The notes: generated by a model not told the origin, from the letters alone. 39,630 nucleotides of DNA from Maribacter sp. (GCA_029287355.1 JARFRH010000182.1:1-39630), one strand, 5' to 3'. Counted from the first letter of the stretch, positions 16,162 to 24,673 are shown. Translations and numbers: made by a program.

Positions 16162-17357
16162 TGAGCAAACAACTGAACATAGCGCAACGAAATACCGTTT
16201 TGACTTCGATGGCTCAATTCATCGTTGAAAGTCAAGCAGAAATTTTGACGGCCAACCAGATTGATTTGGATCGTTATTCGGGGGATGATATTTCAATGCG
16301 AGACAGGTTAAAACTTGACCAAGGTAAAATTGATGGTATGATTCTGTCATTGGAGCAGTTAGCCTCCGAACCAGACCCTTTGGGTATTGAACGATTTGCA
16401 ACTACTCATGAAAACGGGATGCATATCAGCAATAAAACAGCTCCGTTTGGCACCATTCTTATTATCTATGAATCTAGGCCAGACGTAACTATAGAAGCCG
16501 CTGGAATCGCCTTTAAATCAGGAAATGAAATCCTGTTAAAGGGAGGAAAAGAATCATTGAACAGCAACTTGGTATTAGTAAAACTCTGGCATAAAGCGCT
16601 TCAAGAAAATGATTGTGATACAAACTGGGTTACCTATTTACAATTCAACAGAACCCAAACACAGGCTTTTCTAGAAAAGCCCACCCAAAAATTAGACTTG
16701 ATTGTTCCTCGAGGCGGTGAAAGATTGATTGCTTTCGTAAAACAACATGCTACTTGCCCAGTAATCGTAAGTGGTCGTGGAAATAACTTTGTATATGTAG
16801 ATTCGGAGGCCGATTTGCAAATGGCTTTGGATATTATCGTCAATGCCAAGACCACAAAAATATCTGCCTGTAATGCCTTAGATAAGGTTTTAGTCGCTTC
16901 AAACTTGGGTAGAAAGCATCAATTTTTACAACAACTGATTCTAGAATTGCAAAAAAGCAAAGTAGAAATTTTTGCTGACGAAGCGCTGTCAAGTCTAGCA
17001 GGAACACTTCCGATTACAGATGAAAATATGTGGCATGAAGAATTTCTAGATTATAAAATTGCCATCGGGCAAGCATCTGACCTAGGGGATGCCATTACCA
17101 AAATAAACACCTATGGCGGTGGGCATTCGGCATCGATAGTAACCGCTAATGATGAAAAAGCGAACACGTTTATGGAATCTGTAGATTCGGCTGCAGTCTA
17201 TCACAATGCGTCCACGCGATTTACCGATGGCGGTCAATTCGGGCTGGGCGGCGAATTGGCGATTAGTACGGACAAATTACATCAAAGAGGGCCTATTGGT
17301 CTTCAGCATTTGGTAACCAATAAATGGTATGTGAAGGGTAACGGACAAATCAGATAA
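16161..17357 (+). CDS. proA: Glutamate-5-semialdehyde dehydrogenase (gamma-glutamyl phosphate reductase)
   Basis: 398 residues from GTG at 16161; the next ATG would remove 16 residues of the conserved N-terminal helix, so GTG is preferred. Family motifs: IIYESRPDVTIEAAGIAFKSGN (near 101-122), LIVPRGGERLI (180-190), and the catalytic cysteine Cys237 in KTTKISACNALDKVL. YHNASTRFTDGGQFGLGGE is the C-terminal signature. It reduces glutamyl-5-phosphate with NADPH. It lies one base into argD and 2 nt before proB. The order proA-proB is the reverse of the E. coli proBA operon. Confidence 0.95.
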   Translation: MSKQLNIAQRNTVLTSMAQFIVESQAEILTANQIDLDRYSGDDISMRDRLKLDQGKIDGMILSLEQLASEPDPLGIERFATTHENGMHISNKTAPFGTILIIYESRPDVTIEAAGIAFKSGNEILLKGGKESLNSNLVLVKLWHKALQENDCDTNWVTYLQFNRTQTQAFLEKPTQKLDLIVPRGGERLIAFVKQHATCPVIVSGRGNNFVYVDSEADLQMALDIIVNAKTTKISACNALDKVLVASNLGRKHQFLQQLILELQKSKVEIFADEALSSLAGTLPITDENMWHEEFLDYKIAIGQASDLGDAITKINTYGGGHSASIVTANDEKANTFMESVDSAAVYHNASTRFTDGGQFGLGGELAISTDKLHQRGPIGLQHLVTNKWYVKGNGQIR

Positions 17358-17359
17358 CT

Positions 17360-18124
17360 ATGGCCAAGAAAAGAATCTTACTGAAGGTTGGCACGAACAC
17401 CCTGACCAAGGAAACCGACCAGATTTCCCGAGGTAAAATCGAGGATATCGGAAGGCAGATTTCCAAACTGAAAGACCATTATGAATTTATCATCGTAAGT
17501 TCAGGTGCCATAGCTGCAGCCAAACAATTCGTGAAACTGGAGCATAACGGCCAAGAAATCAATGTAAAACAGGCGTTGGCGGCAATTGGCCAACCTCATT
17601 TGATGCGTATTTTTCAAGAGAATTTTAGAGAGCTGGGCTTGTTCACTTCGCAGTGCCTATTATCCTATTCCGATTTTGAGAAGCCTGAATCACAGGAAAA
17701 TATCAAGAATACGATTAATGTCTTAGTGGCCAATAATTTTATTCCTATCATTAATGAAAATGATACCGTTTCCACGGATGAAATACAGTTTGGTGACAAT
17801 GATAAACTAGCTGCTTTGGCCGCAGCCTTATTGCAAGTTGACTTGCTTTTAATAGCTACCAATACGGATGGAATTTATACGAAAACATCCATTACAGAAG
17901 GCAATCCCAAAACCATCGCAAGGGTTAACGACATCGATGAATTGAAAAAAGAAATCAGTTTAGAAAAATCTTCTCAAGGAACCGGTGGAATGCAGTCTAA
18001 AATACAAGCAACCACGATTGCACAAAACGCTTCGATTGAAACATGGATTGTCAACGGGTTAAAAGACAATTTTATTACTGATGCCATTGACGGTGTTTCT
18101 AATCATACTAAAATAAAAGCATGA
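17360..18124 (+). CDS. proB: Glutamate 5-kinase, short form without PUA domain
   Basis: 254 residues forming only the amino-acid-kinase domain. ILLKVGTNTLTK at residues 5-16 is the phosphate-binding start, IIVSSGAIAAAKQFV near 45-59, PIINENDTVSTDEIQFGDNDKLAA near 132-155 binds glutamate, and GTGGMQSKIQAT near 210 is the nucleotide loop. The RNA-binding-like PUA domain that extends E. coli ProB to 367 residues is absent. In E. coli that domain affects magnesium need and proline feedback rather than catalysis. The 3' end overlaps argF' by 4 nt (ATGA). Confidence 0.94.
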   Translation: MAKKRILLKVGTNTLTKETDQISRGKIEDIGRQISKLKDHYEFIIVSSGAIAAAKQFVKLEHNGQEINVKQALAAIGQPHLMRIFQENFRELGLFTSQCLLSYSDFEKPESQENIKNTINVLVANNFIPIINENDTVSTDEIQFGDNDKLAALAAALLQVDLLLIATNTDGIYTKTSITEGNPKTIARVNDIDELKKEISLEKSSQGTGGMQSKIQATTIAQNASIETWIVNGLKDNFITDAIDGVSNHTKIKA

Positions 18125-19056
18125 AACATTACCTATCAATAAAAAATATCGACTCCCTTCCCGACTGGGTATCGGAGGCTAGAGAACTAAAAGAGAACCC
18201 GGTCGCTCATAAAGCACTAGGTGCTGGAAAAACAATTTGCTTGTTATTCTTCAATAACAGTTTGAGAACACGATTAAGCACCCAAAAAGCAGCGATGAAC
18301 TTGGGTATGGAAGTCATGGTGATGAACTTCGGAAGCGAAGGTTGGCAGTTGGAATTCGAGGATGGGGCGGTCATGGACCAAGGCAAATCAGAACATATTA
18401 AAGAAGCGGCTAAGGTTGTTTCCCAATTTTGTGATATTGTGGCCATACGCGCTTTTGCTTCCCTAAACGACAAAGAAAAAGATGAAGCCGAAGTTGTTCT
18501 AAATGGATTCGAAAAATATGCTTCCGTTCCTGTTGTCAATATGGAAAGTTCAGCAGGGCATCCGTTACAAGCTCTTGCTGATGCTATTACCTTGGATGAA
18601 CAAAATAAGAAGGCAAAACCAAAAGTAGTACTTTCTTGGGCACCACATCCAAAAGCATTACCGCATGCCGTAGCCAATTCTTTTGTGGAAATGATGCAAT
18701 TACAAGTTGCGGATTTTGTGATTACACATCCTGAAGGATACGAATTGAATCCTGAAATCACCAAAAATATTCACATTGAACACGATCAGCAAAAAGCATG
18801 CGAAAATGCAGACTTTATTTATGTAAAAAACTGGAGTAGCTATTCGAATTATGGAAAGGTATTGCATCAAGATTCTGACTGGACGATGACAACGGAAAAA
18901 CTTGGTCTTGCTAAATTTATGCATTGTTTACCCGTTCGAAGAAACGTTGTTGTGGAAGATGCGGTTTTAGATGGAGGGCAATCGTTGGTTATTGAACAAG
19001 CAAATAATCGAACGTATGCGGCACAAGTAGTTTTGAAAAAGATATTAGAAAATTGA
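18121..19056 (+). CDS. argF': N-acylornithine transcarbamylase, predicted N-succinylornithine specific
   Basis: 311 residues. The carbamoyl-phosphate motif is FNNSLRTRLSTQKAA (residues 45-59), and VNMESSAGHPLQALAD and FMHCLPVRRNVVVEDAV are the other family signatures; the C-terminal end is AAQVVLKKILEN. The overall pattern matches Bacteroides fragilis ArgF' (succinylornithine transcarbamylase) rather than normal ornithine transcarbamylase, which has STRT in the first motif. Residue 90, in MDQGKSEHIKEA, is Ser. In the known pair of enzymes this position is Pro90 in B. fragilis SOTCase and Glu92 in Xanthomonas AOTCase, and published changes of Glu92 to Ser, Pro, Ala or Val gave succinyl specificity. 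I infer a succinylated pathway. The SDR gene begins 5 nt after the stop. Confidence 0.93.
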   Translation: MKHYLSIKNIDSLPDWVSEARELKENPVAHKALGAGKTICLLFFNNSLRTRLSTQKAAMNLGMEVMVMNFGSEGWQLEFEDGAVMDQGKSEHIKEAAKVVSQFCDIVAIRAFASLNDKEKDEAEVVLNGFEKYASVPVVNMESSAGHPLQALADAITLDEQNKKAKPKVVLSWAPHPKALPHAVANSFVEMMQLQVADFVITHPEGYELNPEITKNIHIEHDQQKACENADFIYVKNWSSYSNYGKVLHQDSDWTMTTEKLGLAKFMHCLPVRRNVVVEDAVLDGGQSLVIEQANNRTYAAQVVLKKILEN

Positions 19057-19060
19057 TAGG

Positions 19061-19810
19061 ATGAGCTTGAAGCTAAAAGATAAAATCTGTATTGTTACCG
19101 GAGCGACTAGTGGTATGGGAAAAGCCATTGCCGAAAGGTTTCATGGGGAAGGAGCGAAACTCGTATTATCCGGAAGGAATGAAGAAAGGGGCAATACATT
19201 GGCCAAATTGCTTGACAATGCGGTTTTCTTTGCCGGGGATGTCAGTGACCCAAATTACAATGAACAACTTGTCAAAATAGCCATTGAAAATTTCGGCAAA
19301 CTTGATATTGTATCAATGAATGCGGGTATCTTAGGATTGGGTAGTGTGACGGACCTATCGACCGAAGATTGGCATAAAACCTTAGACACAAATCTGAGTT
19401 CCATTTTTTATCTTTCTAAATACGCAATTTCCCATTTGAAAAAACAGCGTGGAACAATTTTGATCAATGCCTCGATTGCAGCCTACAAGAGTTTCCCGAA
19501 CCATCCGGCATATTGTGCTTCAAAAGCAGGCTCGGTAGCCCTTATGAAGCAATTGGCTTTGGAATATGCCCCAGAAATAAGAATAAATGCCATTTGCCCT
19601 GGGCCAGTGGACACACCTTTGATTTGGAATTCCGCCAAGGCATTCGAAAACCCCGAAATGGCCGTCGAAAATGTTGGAAAGGCAACTTTGATGAAGCGTT
19701 TGGGGCGACCTGACGATGTGGCTAATCTGGCCTTGTTCCTTGTTTCAGATGAGGCATCATGGATTACAGGAACGGCAATGACCATAGATGGGGGAATATT
19801 AAACACATAG
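19061..19810 (+). CDS. SDR-family NAD(P)-dependent oxidoreductase inside the arg operon
   Basis: A 249-residue classical short-chain dehydrogenase: cofactor motif TGATSGMGKAIA (residues 13-24), NAG in MNAGILGLGS (near 87), catalytic Ser in INASIAAYKS, and YxxxK in PAYCASKAGSVALM (near 150), ending with the usual GTAMTIDGGIL. It starts 4 bases after the argF' TGA and ends one base before argB, so it is fully embedded in the operon. No step of arginine or proline synthesis needs an SDR, so it may be a passenger or act on a side metabolite. The substrate is unknown. The sequence is intact and its composition looks like its neighbours. Confidence 0.9.
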   Translation: MSLKLKDKICIVTGATSGMGKAIAERFHGEGAKLVLSGRNEERGNTLAKLLDNAVFFAGDVSDPNYNEQLVKIAIENFGKLDIVSMNAGILGLGSVTDLSTEDWHKTLDTNLSSIFYLSKYAISHLKKQRGTILINASIAAYKSFPNHPAYCASKAGSVALMKQLALEYAPEIRINAICPGPVDTPLIWNSAKAFENPEMAVENVGKATLMKRLGRPDDVANLALFLVSDEASWITGTAMTIDGGILNT

Positions 19811-19811
19811 A

Positions 19812-20591
19812 ATGAATCAAGAACTTGCTATCATAAAAATAGGCGGCAATGTCATCGAGAACAAAACAGAGCTAACAAAGTTCTTAGCTCTTTTTGCGCA
19901 CCTAAACGGACATAAAATATTAGTACATGGTGGTGGAAAACTTGCTACCCAACTCGCCTCCAAACTCGGTGTAACATCCAAAATGGTAGGAGGGCGGAGA
20001 ATTACCGATACCGAAACACTTGAAGTAATCACGATGGTATACGCTGGATTGACCAACAAGAATATTGTAGCACTTTTACAAGCGAATAATTGCAATGCCA
20101 TCGGATTAAGTGGTGCTGATGGCGATGTCATTCAAGCACACAAACGACCTGTCGGAGAAATCGATTATGGTTTTGCTGGGGATGTAGATGGGGTGAACAC
20201 CCCAATGATTTCCAAATTACTGGACGCCGGTCTAACTCCCGTTTTTTGTGCCATGACCCATGACGGAAACGGACAGCTATTGAATACCAACGCAGATACC
20301 ATTGCTTCCGAGCTGGCAATTGGTATGAGTGAAATCTATGATACCACCTTGTATTATTGCTTTGAAAAGAAAGGGGTTTTAAAGGATATCAAAGATGAGA
20401 ATTCCGTGGTAAAACATATCGATTCAAATACTTATAAGCAATTGTTGGTAGCAGGTATTATCGCAGACGGAATGCTGCCAAAATTGGAAAATTGCTTTCA
20501 TGCCTTAAATAAAAAAGTGAATAAAGTATGTATCGGACATCCTTCGATGTTAGACCCTGAAAATGAACTTTTTACAACGATTACCTTATAA
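19812..20591 (+). CDS. argB: N-acylglutamate kinase
   Basis: A 259-residue amino-acid kinase. IIKIGGNVIENKTEL at residues 6-20 and LVHGGGKLATQLASKLG near 38-54 hold the ATP phosphate-binding glycines; NAIGLSGADGDVIQAHKR near 96-113 and LNTNADTIASELAIGM near 157-172 match the substrate and nucleotide sites. It phosphorylates the acylglutamate made by the GNAT. The N-terminal kinked helix that forms arginine-sensitive hexamers in many feedback-regulated NAGKs is absent (the protein begins MNQELAIIKIGG), suggesting an arginine-insensitive enzyme. That leaves room for control at the gene level. argE starts 1 nt after its stop. Confidence 0.95.
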   Translation: MNQELAIIKIGGNVIENKTELTKFLALFAHLNGHKILVHGGGKLATQLASKLGVTSKMVGGRRITDTETLEVITMVYAGLTNKNIVALLQANNCNAIGLSGADGDVIQAHKRPVGEIDYGFAGDVDGVNTPMISKLLDAGLTPVFCAMTHDGNGQLLNTNADTIASELAIGMSEIYDTTLYYCFEKKGVLKDIKDENSVVKHIDSNTYKQLLVAGIIADGMLPKLENCFHALNKKVNKVCIGHPSMLDPENELFTTITL

Positions 20592-20592
20592 A

Positions 20593-21657
20593 ATGACACA
20601 ACAACAACTTACTGATAAGGCTTTGGATTTATTGAAGCAATTGATTTCAATACAATCATTCTCTTCCGAAGAGGATAAAACCGCCGAAGCCATTCAAGAT
20701 TGGTTTAAGGAATTTGATATTCCTTTTGAACGTATTCATAACAATGTAATCACCAAAAATAAATATTGGGACGAAAGTAAACCCACCTTGCTTTTGAATT
20801 CGCACCACGACACGGTCAAACCAAACAAGGCCTACACCAAAGACCCGTTTCATCCACATATCGAGGATGGCAAGTTATACGGTTTAGGTAGTAATGATGC
20901 AGGAGGTTGTTTGGTTTCACTTATCGCAACGTTCACCCATTTATACTCCGCCGAAAACTTGAATCATAATATTCTAATGGTGGCCTCTATGGAAGAGGAA
21001 AATGCAGGTGCAAACAGCTTAAGGGGATTATTGCCGAGTCTTCCGGAAATTGATGTTGCGATAGTTGGCGAACCAACATCGATGAATTTGGCCATTGCCG
21101 AAAAAGGTTTGGTAGTCTTTGATGCCGTTGTAAAAGGAACGCCTTCCCACGCCGCACATCCTAATGAAAATAATTCTATTTACAATGCTATTGAAGTGTT
21201 GAAGTGGTTTAAGAACTATAAATTCGAAAAATCATCGGAGGCTTTGGGCGAAGTTAAAATGACGGTCACTCAAATTAATGCCGGTAGTCAGCACAACGTA
21301 ATTCCCGCACAGGTCGAATTGGTTATCGATGTCCGAGTCAACGATGCATATTCGAACAAAGAAATTGCAGACTTGTTGAAATCTGAAGCGCCCTGCGAAT
21401 TGAAAGAACGCGGATTGAAATTGAACTCATCCAAAATAGAAAAAGACCATCCATTGGTAAAATCGGGAAGTGCCTTGGGTAGAAAAACCTACGGCTCTCC
21501 AACCTTATCCGACCAAGCGGCATTGACCTGCCAATCACTGAAATTAGGCCCAGGAGACAGCACCCGATCCCATTCCGCAGATGAGTATATTTACGTGCAC
21601 GAAATCGAGGAAGGGATTGATTTGTATATCAAAATCCTGTTAGGCTTTTTACGATGA
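20593..21657 (+). CDS. argE: N-acylornithine/acylcitrulline deacylase (M20 peptidase family)
   Basis: 354 residues from ATG 20593. An in-frame ATG at 20563 would overlap argB by 29 nt and add a non-conserved decapeptide, so the later start is preferred. M20 metal ligands: His in LLLNSHHDTVKP, Asp in YGLGSNDAGGCLV, the Glu pair in MEEENAGANS, and VGEPTSMNLAIAEKG; a C-terminal His lies in DSTRSHSADEYIYV. It removes the acyl group after carbamoylation, so the real substrate here should be an N-acyl-citrulline. The gene is followed by 63 nt of AT-rich repeat DNA before argH. Confidence 0.92.
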   Translation: MTQQQLTDKALDLLKQLISIQSFSSEEDKTAEAIQDWFKEFDIPFERIHNNVITKNKYWDESKPTLLLNSHHDTVKPNKAYTKDPFHPHIEDGKLYGLGSNDAGGCLVSLIATFTHLYSAENLNHNILMVASMEEENAGANSLRGLLPSLPEIDVAIVGEPTSMNLAIAEKGLVVFDAVVKGTPSHAAHPNENNSIYNAIEVLKWFKNYKFEKSSEALGEVKMTVTQINAGSQHNVIPAQVELVIDVRVNDAYSNKEIADLLKSEAPCELKERGLKLNSSKIEKDHPLVKSGSALGRKTYGSPTLSDQAALTCQSLKLGPGDSTRSHSADEYIYVHEIEEGIDLYIKILLGFLR

Positions 21658-21672
21658 ACAAAAATGAATAAT

Positions 21673-21713
21673 CAGTTTACAATTAATCATTGTTTACTGT
21701 TAATTGCTAATTG
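21673..21713 (+). repeat. AT-rich short repeat pair in the argE-argH gap
   Basis: Two imperfect copies of GTTTACNNTTAAT (21675-21687 and 21692-21704) lie in the 63-nt gap, flanked by AATTAAT/AATTG-type inverted bits. No promoter or terminator could be recognised. This is probably simple intergenic repeat DNA; the operon may read through it. Confidence 0.35.
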
Positions 21714-21720
21714 AATAAAA

Positions 21721-22998
21721 ATGAAACTCTGGGACAAAGGCTTTAGCACCGACAAAAAAATAGACCACTTTACCGTGGGCAATGACCGCGAACTCGATCT
21801 GCACCTAGCAAAATATGATGTGATCGCTTCAAAAGCACATGCCAAAATGTTAGGCAAAATAGGACTGCTAACGGAAAAAGAAACTACCGCCCTAGTCGGC
21901 GAATTAGAGAACATTTCTAACAAAATCGAAGAGGGTTCTTTTACCATTGAAGATAATTTTGAGGACATGCATTCCAAAATCGAGTTTCAGTTGACCTTGG
22001 CATTGGGAGATACCGGTAAGAAAATACATACCGCGCGTTCGAGAAACGACCAAGTTCTTGTGGCCATGCATTTGTATTTAAAAGATGAACTCACTGAAAT
22101 CAAATTGCAAACCAAAAATTTGTTTGATTTATTATTGAACTTGGCGGATAAATATAAAAGAGTCCTCTTGCCTGGTTATACACACCTACAAATCGCAATG
22201 CCTTCTTCCTTTGGGTTATGGTTTTCTGCCTTTGCGGAAAGTTTAATCGACGATTTGTATTTTATCGATGCTGCTTATAAGGTTGCGGACCAAAATCCAT
22301 TAGGGAGTGCCGCAGGTTATGGAAGTTCTTTTCCTATAGACAGAACCTTTACGACCGAAGAAATGGGTTTTGATACGATGAAATATAATGTCGTAGCTGC
22401 ACAAATGGGTAGAGGAAAGGTCGAGAAAGCGACTGCATTCGGTATGGCAAATATCGCCGCTACCCTCTCCAAAATGGCCATGGACATATGTTTGTATATG
22501 AGTCAGAATTTTGATTTTATTTCCTTCCCAGACGAATTGACTACAGGTTCAAGCATTATGCCGCACAAAAAAAATCCTGATGTTTTTGAGCTAATTCGTG
22601 CCAAGTGCAATAAGCTTCAAGCGGTTCCCAATCAATTGACCTTAATCATCAACAACCTGCCTAGTGGGTATCATCGTGATCTGCAATTGGTGAAAGAGAT
22701 TATTGTTCCTGCTATTCAAGATATGAAGGCCTGCCTTGAAATTCTTACTTTCAGCCTGAGGGAAATCCGCATCAAAGAAAACATCTTGGAAGACCCGAAA
22801 TACGATTACCTATTTAGTGTTGACACCTTGAACGAGTTGGTCCAAAATGGGGTTCCTTTCCGTGATGCGTACAAACAAATGGGGCAGGAAATTCAAGCAG
22901 GTACATTTACCCCGAAACGTAATATCAAACATACCCATGAAGGTAGTTTAGGCAATTTATGTTTGAATGAGATTCGAGCTAAGATGAAAGCAGTTTAG
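21721..22998 (+). CDS. argH: Argininosuccinate lyase
   Basis: 425 residues, a little shorter than E. coli ArgH (457). KLWDKGFSTDKKIDHFT opens the protein, HTARSRNDQVLVAMHLYLK (near 101-119) carries the substrate-binding residues, LPGYTHLQIAMPSSFG (near 152-167) has the conserved His, and GSSIMPHKKNPDVFELIRAK (near 278-297) is the fumarase/aspartase-superfamily signature with the catalytic serine loop. It splits argininosuccinate to arginine and fumarate and closes the operon. No convincing terminator was seen in the 140 nt after it. Confidence 0.96.
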   Translation: MKLWDKGFSTDKKIDHFTVGNDRELDLHLAKYDVIASKAHAKMLGKIGLLTEKETTALVGELENISNKIEEGSFTIEDNFEDMHSKIEFQLTLALGDTGKKIHTARSRNDQVLVAMHLYLKDELTEIKLQTKNLFDLLLNLADKYKRVLLPGYTHLQIAMPSSFGLWFSAFAESLIDDLYFIDAAYKVADQNPLGSAAGYGSSFPIDRTFTTEEMGFDTMKYNVVAAQMGRGKVEKATAFGMANIAATLSKMAMDICLYMSQNFDFISFPDELTTGSSIMPHKKNPDVFELIRAKCNKLQAVPNQLTLIINNLPSGYHRDLQLVKEIIVPAIQDMKACLEILTFSLREIRIKENILEDPKYDYLFSVDTLNELVQNGVPFRDAYKQMGQEIQAGTFTPKRNIKHTHEGSLGNLCLNEIRAKMKAV

Positions 22999-23138
22999 TT
23001 AAAAGTGAAGAGAAAGAATTCAATCTAAAAATTGCTAGTACTCTTTTAGCCTAGCCATAAATTTACTAAATTGGGTGTATAGAAAAGCAGATAAAAAAAG
23101 TCTGATTATTCACTTAACCATTAAAAAAGCAAATTGAT

Positions 23139-23588
23139 ATGGGCTTATTTTCATTTATAAAAAACGCAGGGAAAAAATTGTTTGGAAAAAAAGAGGAAGC
23201 AGTTACAGTTGCGACAGCAAGCAAAACTGACTTATTGAAAGCAGAAGTTGCTCGATTGGGTATTCCGGTTTCCAATCTAACTGTTGAAGTATCAGAAATG
23301 GTAACCGTATCTGGCATTACGGATACCAATGCTGATCGAGAGAAGATTATTTTAGCTATGGGAAACATAGACAACATTGGAGCTGTTGAAGATAATATTA
23401 CCGTTACCAATCCTGAACCAGAAGCGACCTTTCATGTGGTACAATCTGGTGATACCTTATCTAAAATTGCTAAAGAGGTATACGGTGACCCTATGAAATA
23501 CAACATCATATTTGAAGCCAATCGACCTATGTTAGACCACCCTGATAAAATTTACCCAGGTCAAACTTTAAGAATACCGGCATTATAA
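23139..23588 (+). CDS. kbp: BON-LysM protein, homologue of E. coli Kbp (YgaU)
   Basis: 149 residues, the same length as E. coli Kbp. The start MGLFSFIKNAGKKLFG matches the Kbp N-terminus in style. A BON domain covers about residues 30-90 (VTVSGITDTNADREKIILA, IGAVEDNITV), and a LysM domain about 97-148 (FHVVQSGDTLSKIAKEVYG, FEANRPMLDHPDKIYPGQTL). There is no signal peptide, as in Kbp, which is a cytoplasmic potassium-binding protein in E. coli. Whether this one binds potassium is inferred from the family only. It has its own terminator (23610-23637). Confidence 0.88.
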   Translation: MGLFSFIKNAGKKLFGKKEEAVTVATASKTDLLKAEVARLGIPVSNLTVEVSEMVTVSGITDTNADREKIILAMGNIDNIGAVEDNITVTNPEPEATFHVVQSGDTLSKIAKEVYGDPMKYNIIFEANRPMLDHPDKIYPGQTLRIPAL

Positions 23589-23609
23589 AAAATACACCCT
23601 TTGATACAT

Positions 23610-23637
23610 AAGGCAATTCTAACGAGTTGCCTTTTTT
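23610..23637 (+). terminator. Rho-independent terminator after kbp
   Basis: Perfect 7-bp stem AAGGCAA (23610-23616) / TTGCCTT (23627-23633) with a 10-nt loop, running into TTTT. It sits 21 nt after the kbp stop. Confidence 0.85.
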
Positions 23638-23652
23638 AATTTCAATCCATTT

Positions 23653-23823
23653 ATGCCTCGTAGAAAAATAATCTCCGAATATGAAGAATCTTTAAAATTA
23701 AAAACCCGAAGTTTATGAAACTGAAAAAATCATCGCTATTTATATAACCTTATACTCGATTTTGGATTATGTGTAGTGTTGTTTTTTGTAGGTTTTATTG
23801 CCGCGATTACCGGACTCGTTTAG
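23653..23823 (+). pseudogene. Decayed small membrane-protein ORF
   Basis: A 57-codon frame from ATG 23653 to TAG 23821-23823 is broken by TGA at 23716 (codon 22) and another TGA two codons later. The first part reads MPRRKIISEYEESLKLKTR, charged and protein-like; the last part reads GLCVVLFFVGFIAAITGLV, a clean transmembrane helix. In the next frame, ETEKIIAIYITLYSILDY bridges the two, so two compensating frameshifts rather than two stops could explain the break. It resembles a small charged-plus-helix membrane protein, family unknown. It may be a degraded gene or may carry base-call errors. Confidence 0.35.
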
Positions 23824-23830
23824 TTAAAGA

Positions 23831-24673
23831 TTATTTGATCATCGAAAGATTAACAACTTCTTGATCCGTTAAAAAACGCCAATGGCCTCGAGGTAGGTCT
23901 TTTTTAGTCAAGCTCGCATATACGACACGATCGAGTTTCACAATTTCATAATCCAACTCTTCGAAAATACGCTTAACTATATTGTTCCGTGAACTGGAAA
24001 GTTCAATGCCAACCTGATTTTTAGGGGCATTCTCAACAAAACTGACATCTTGAACCCGAACCACATGATCCTCTACAGTCAACCCTTCTTGAATACGTTT
24101 GAGGTCTGCACTGCGTAAAGCCTTATTGAGCTCGACATGGTAGATTTTTCGGAGTCCGTTTTTAGGGCTGTTCAGGCGCTTGCTCATCTCCCCGTCATTA
24201 GTGAAAATAATAAGCCCTGTAGTGTCTTTATCTAATTTTCCAATGGGCTTTAGTTCGGTTTTTGATGCTTTTGATACAAGGCTTCGTGCAGTTCGACGCC
24301 CATGTTCATCTCGACCGGTAGTTGTAAAGTCTTTTGGTTTGTTCAGCAAGACATATTCCTTTTTAACAGGGTTCAATCTTCGCCCATCAAAACGAACATC
24401 ATCAGACAATTGAACTTTATAGCCCATTTCGGTAATGGGCTTTCCGTTCACGGTAACATTTCCTGCTGAAATATAGATATCCGCCTCTCGACGAGAGCAA
24501 ACGCCGGAGTTTGCCACATACCGATTCAACCGCATTTCATTGGGGTTCGAAGCTTGCTTGGCCTCGGTCTTTTTCTTTATAGGAGCATTACCCCTCGCGA
24601 AATTTTTCTTGCGAAACGCACCACCTTCTCGTCCTGACTTTCTATCTCCGTTTTTGGAATCTGACCTACTCAT
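23831..24673 (-). CDS. rRNA pseudouridine synthase, RluB/RsuA family
   Basis: 280 residues from ATG at 24673 (MSRSDSKNG); an in-frame ATG at 24733 adds 20 unconserved residues. A basic, disordered N-terminal extension (about residues 1-45, rich in Lys, Arg and Gly) is followed by an S4 RNA-binding domain (MRLNRYVANSGVCSRREAD) and the pseudouridine synthase domain with the catalytic Asp in KPIGKLDKDTTGLIIFTNDG. It should modify a uridine in large-subunit rRNA. In relatives it often sits next to the UbiA/mevalonate genes (from memory); here a nitrilase and a broken lipoprotein gene intervene. Confidence 0.9.
   Translation of the reverse strand: MSRSDSKNGDRKSGREGGAFRKKNFARGNAPIKKKTEAKQASNPNEMRLNRYVANSGVCSRREADIYISAGNVTVNGKPITEMGYKVQLSDDVRFDGRRLNPVKKEYVLLNKPKDFTTTGRDEHGRRTARSLVSKASKTELKPIGKLDKDTTGLIIFTNDGEMSKRLNSPKNGLRKIYHVELNKALRSADLKRIQEGLTVEDHVVRVQDVSFVENAPKNQVGIELSSSRNNIVKRIFEELDYEIVKLDRVVYASLTKKDLPRGHWRFLTDQEVVNLSMIK

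Noticed and set aside
18207-18764. 185-residue minus-strand frame opposite argF'
   Set aside because: It is fully antisense to a strongly conserved gene and has no family motif; long antisense frames arise from codon bias.
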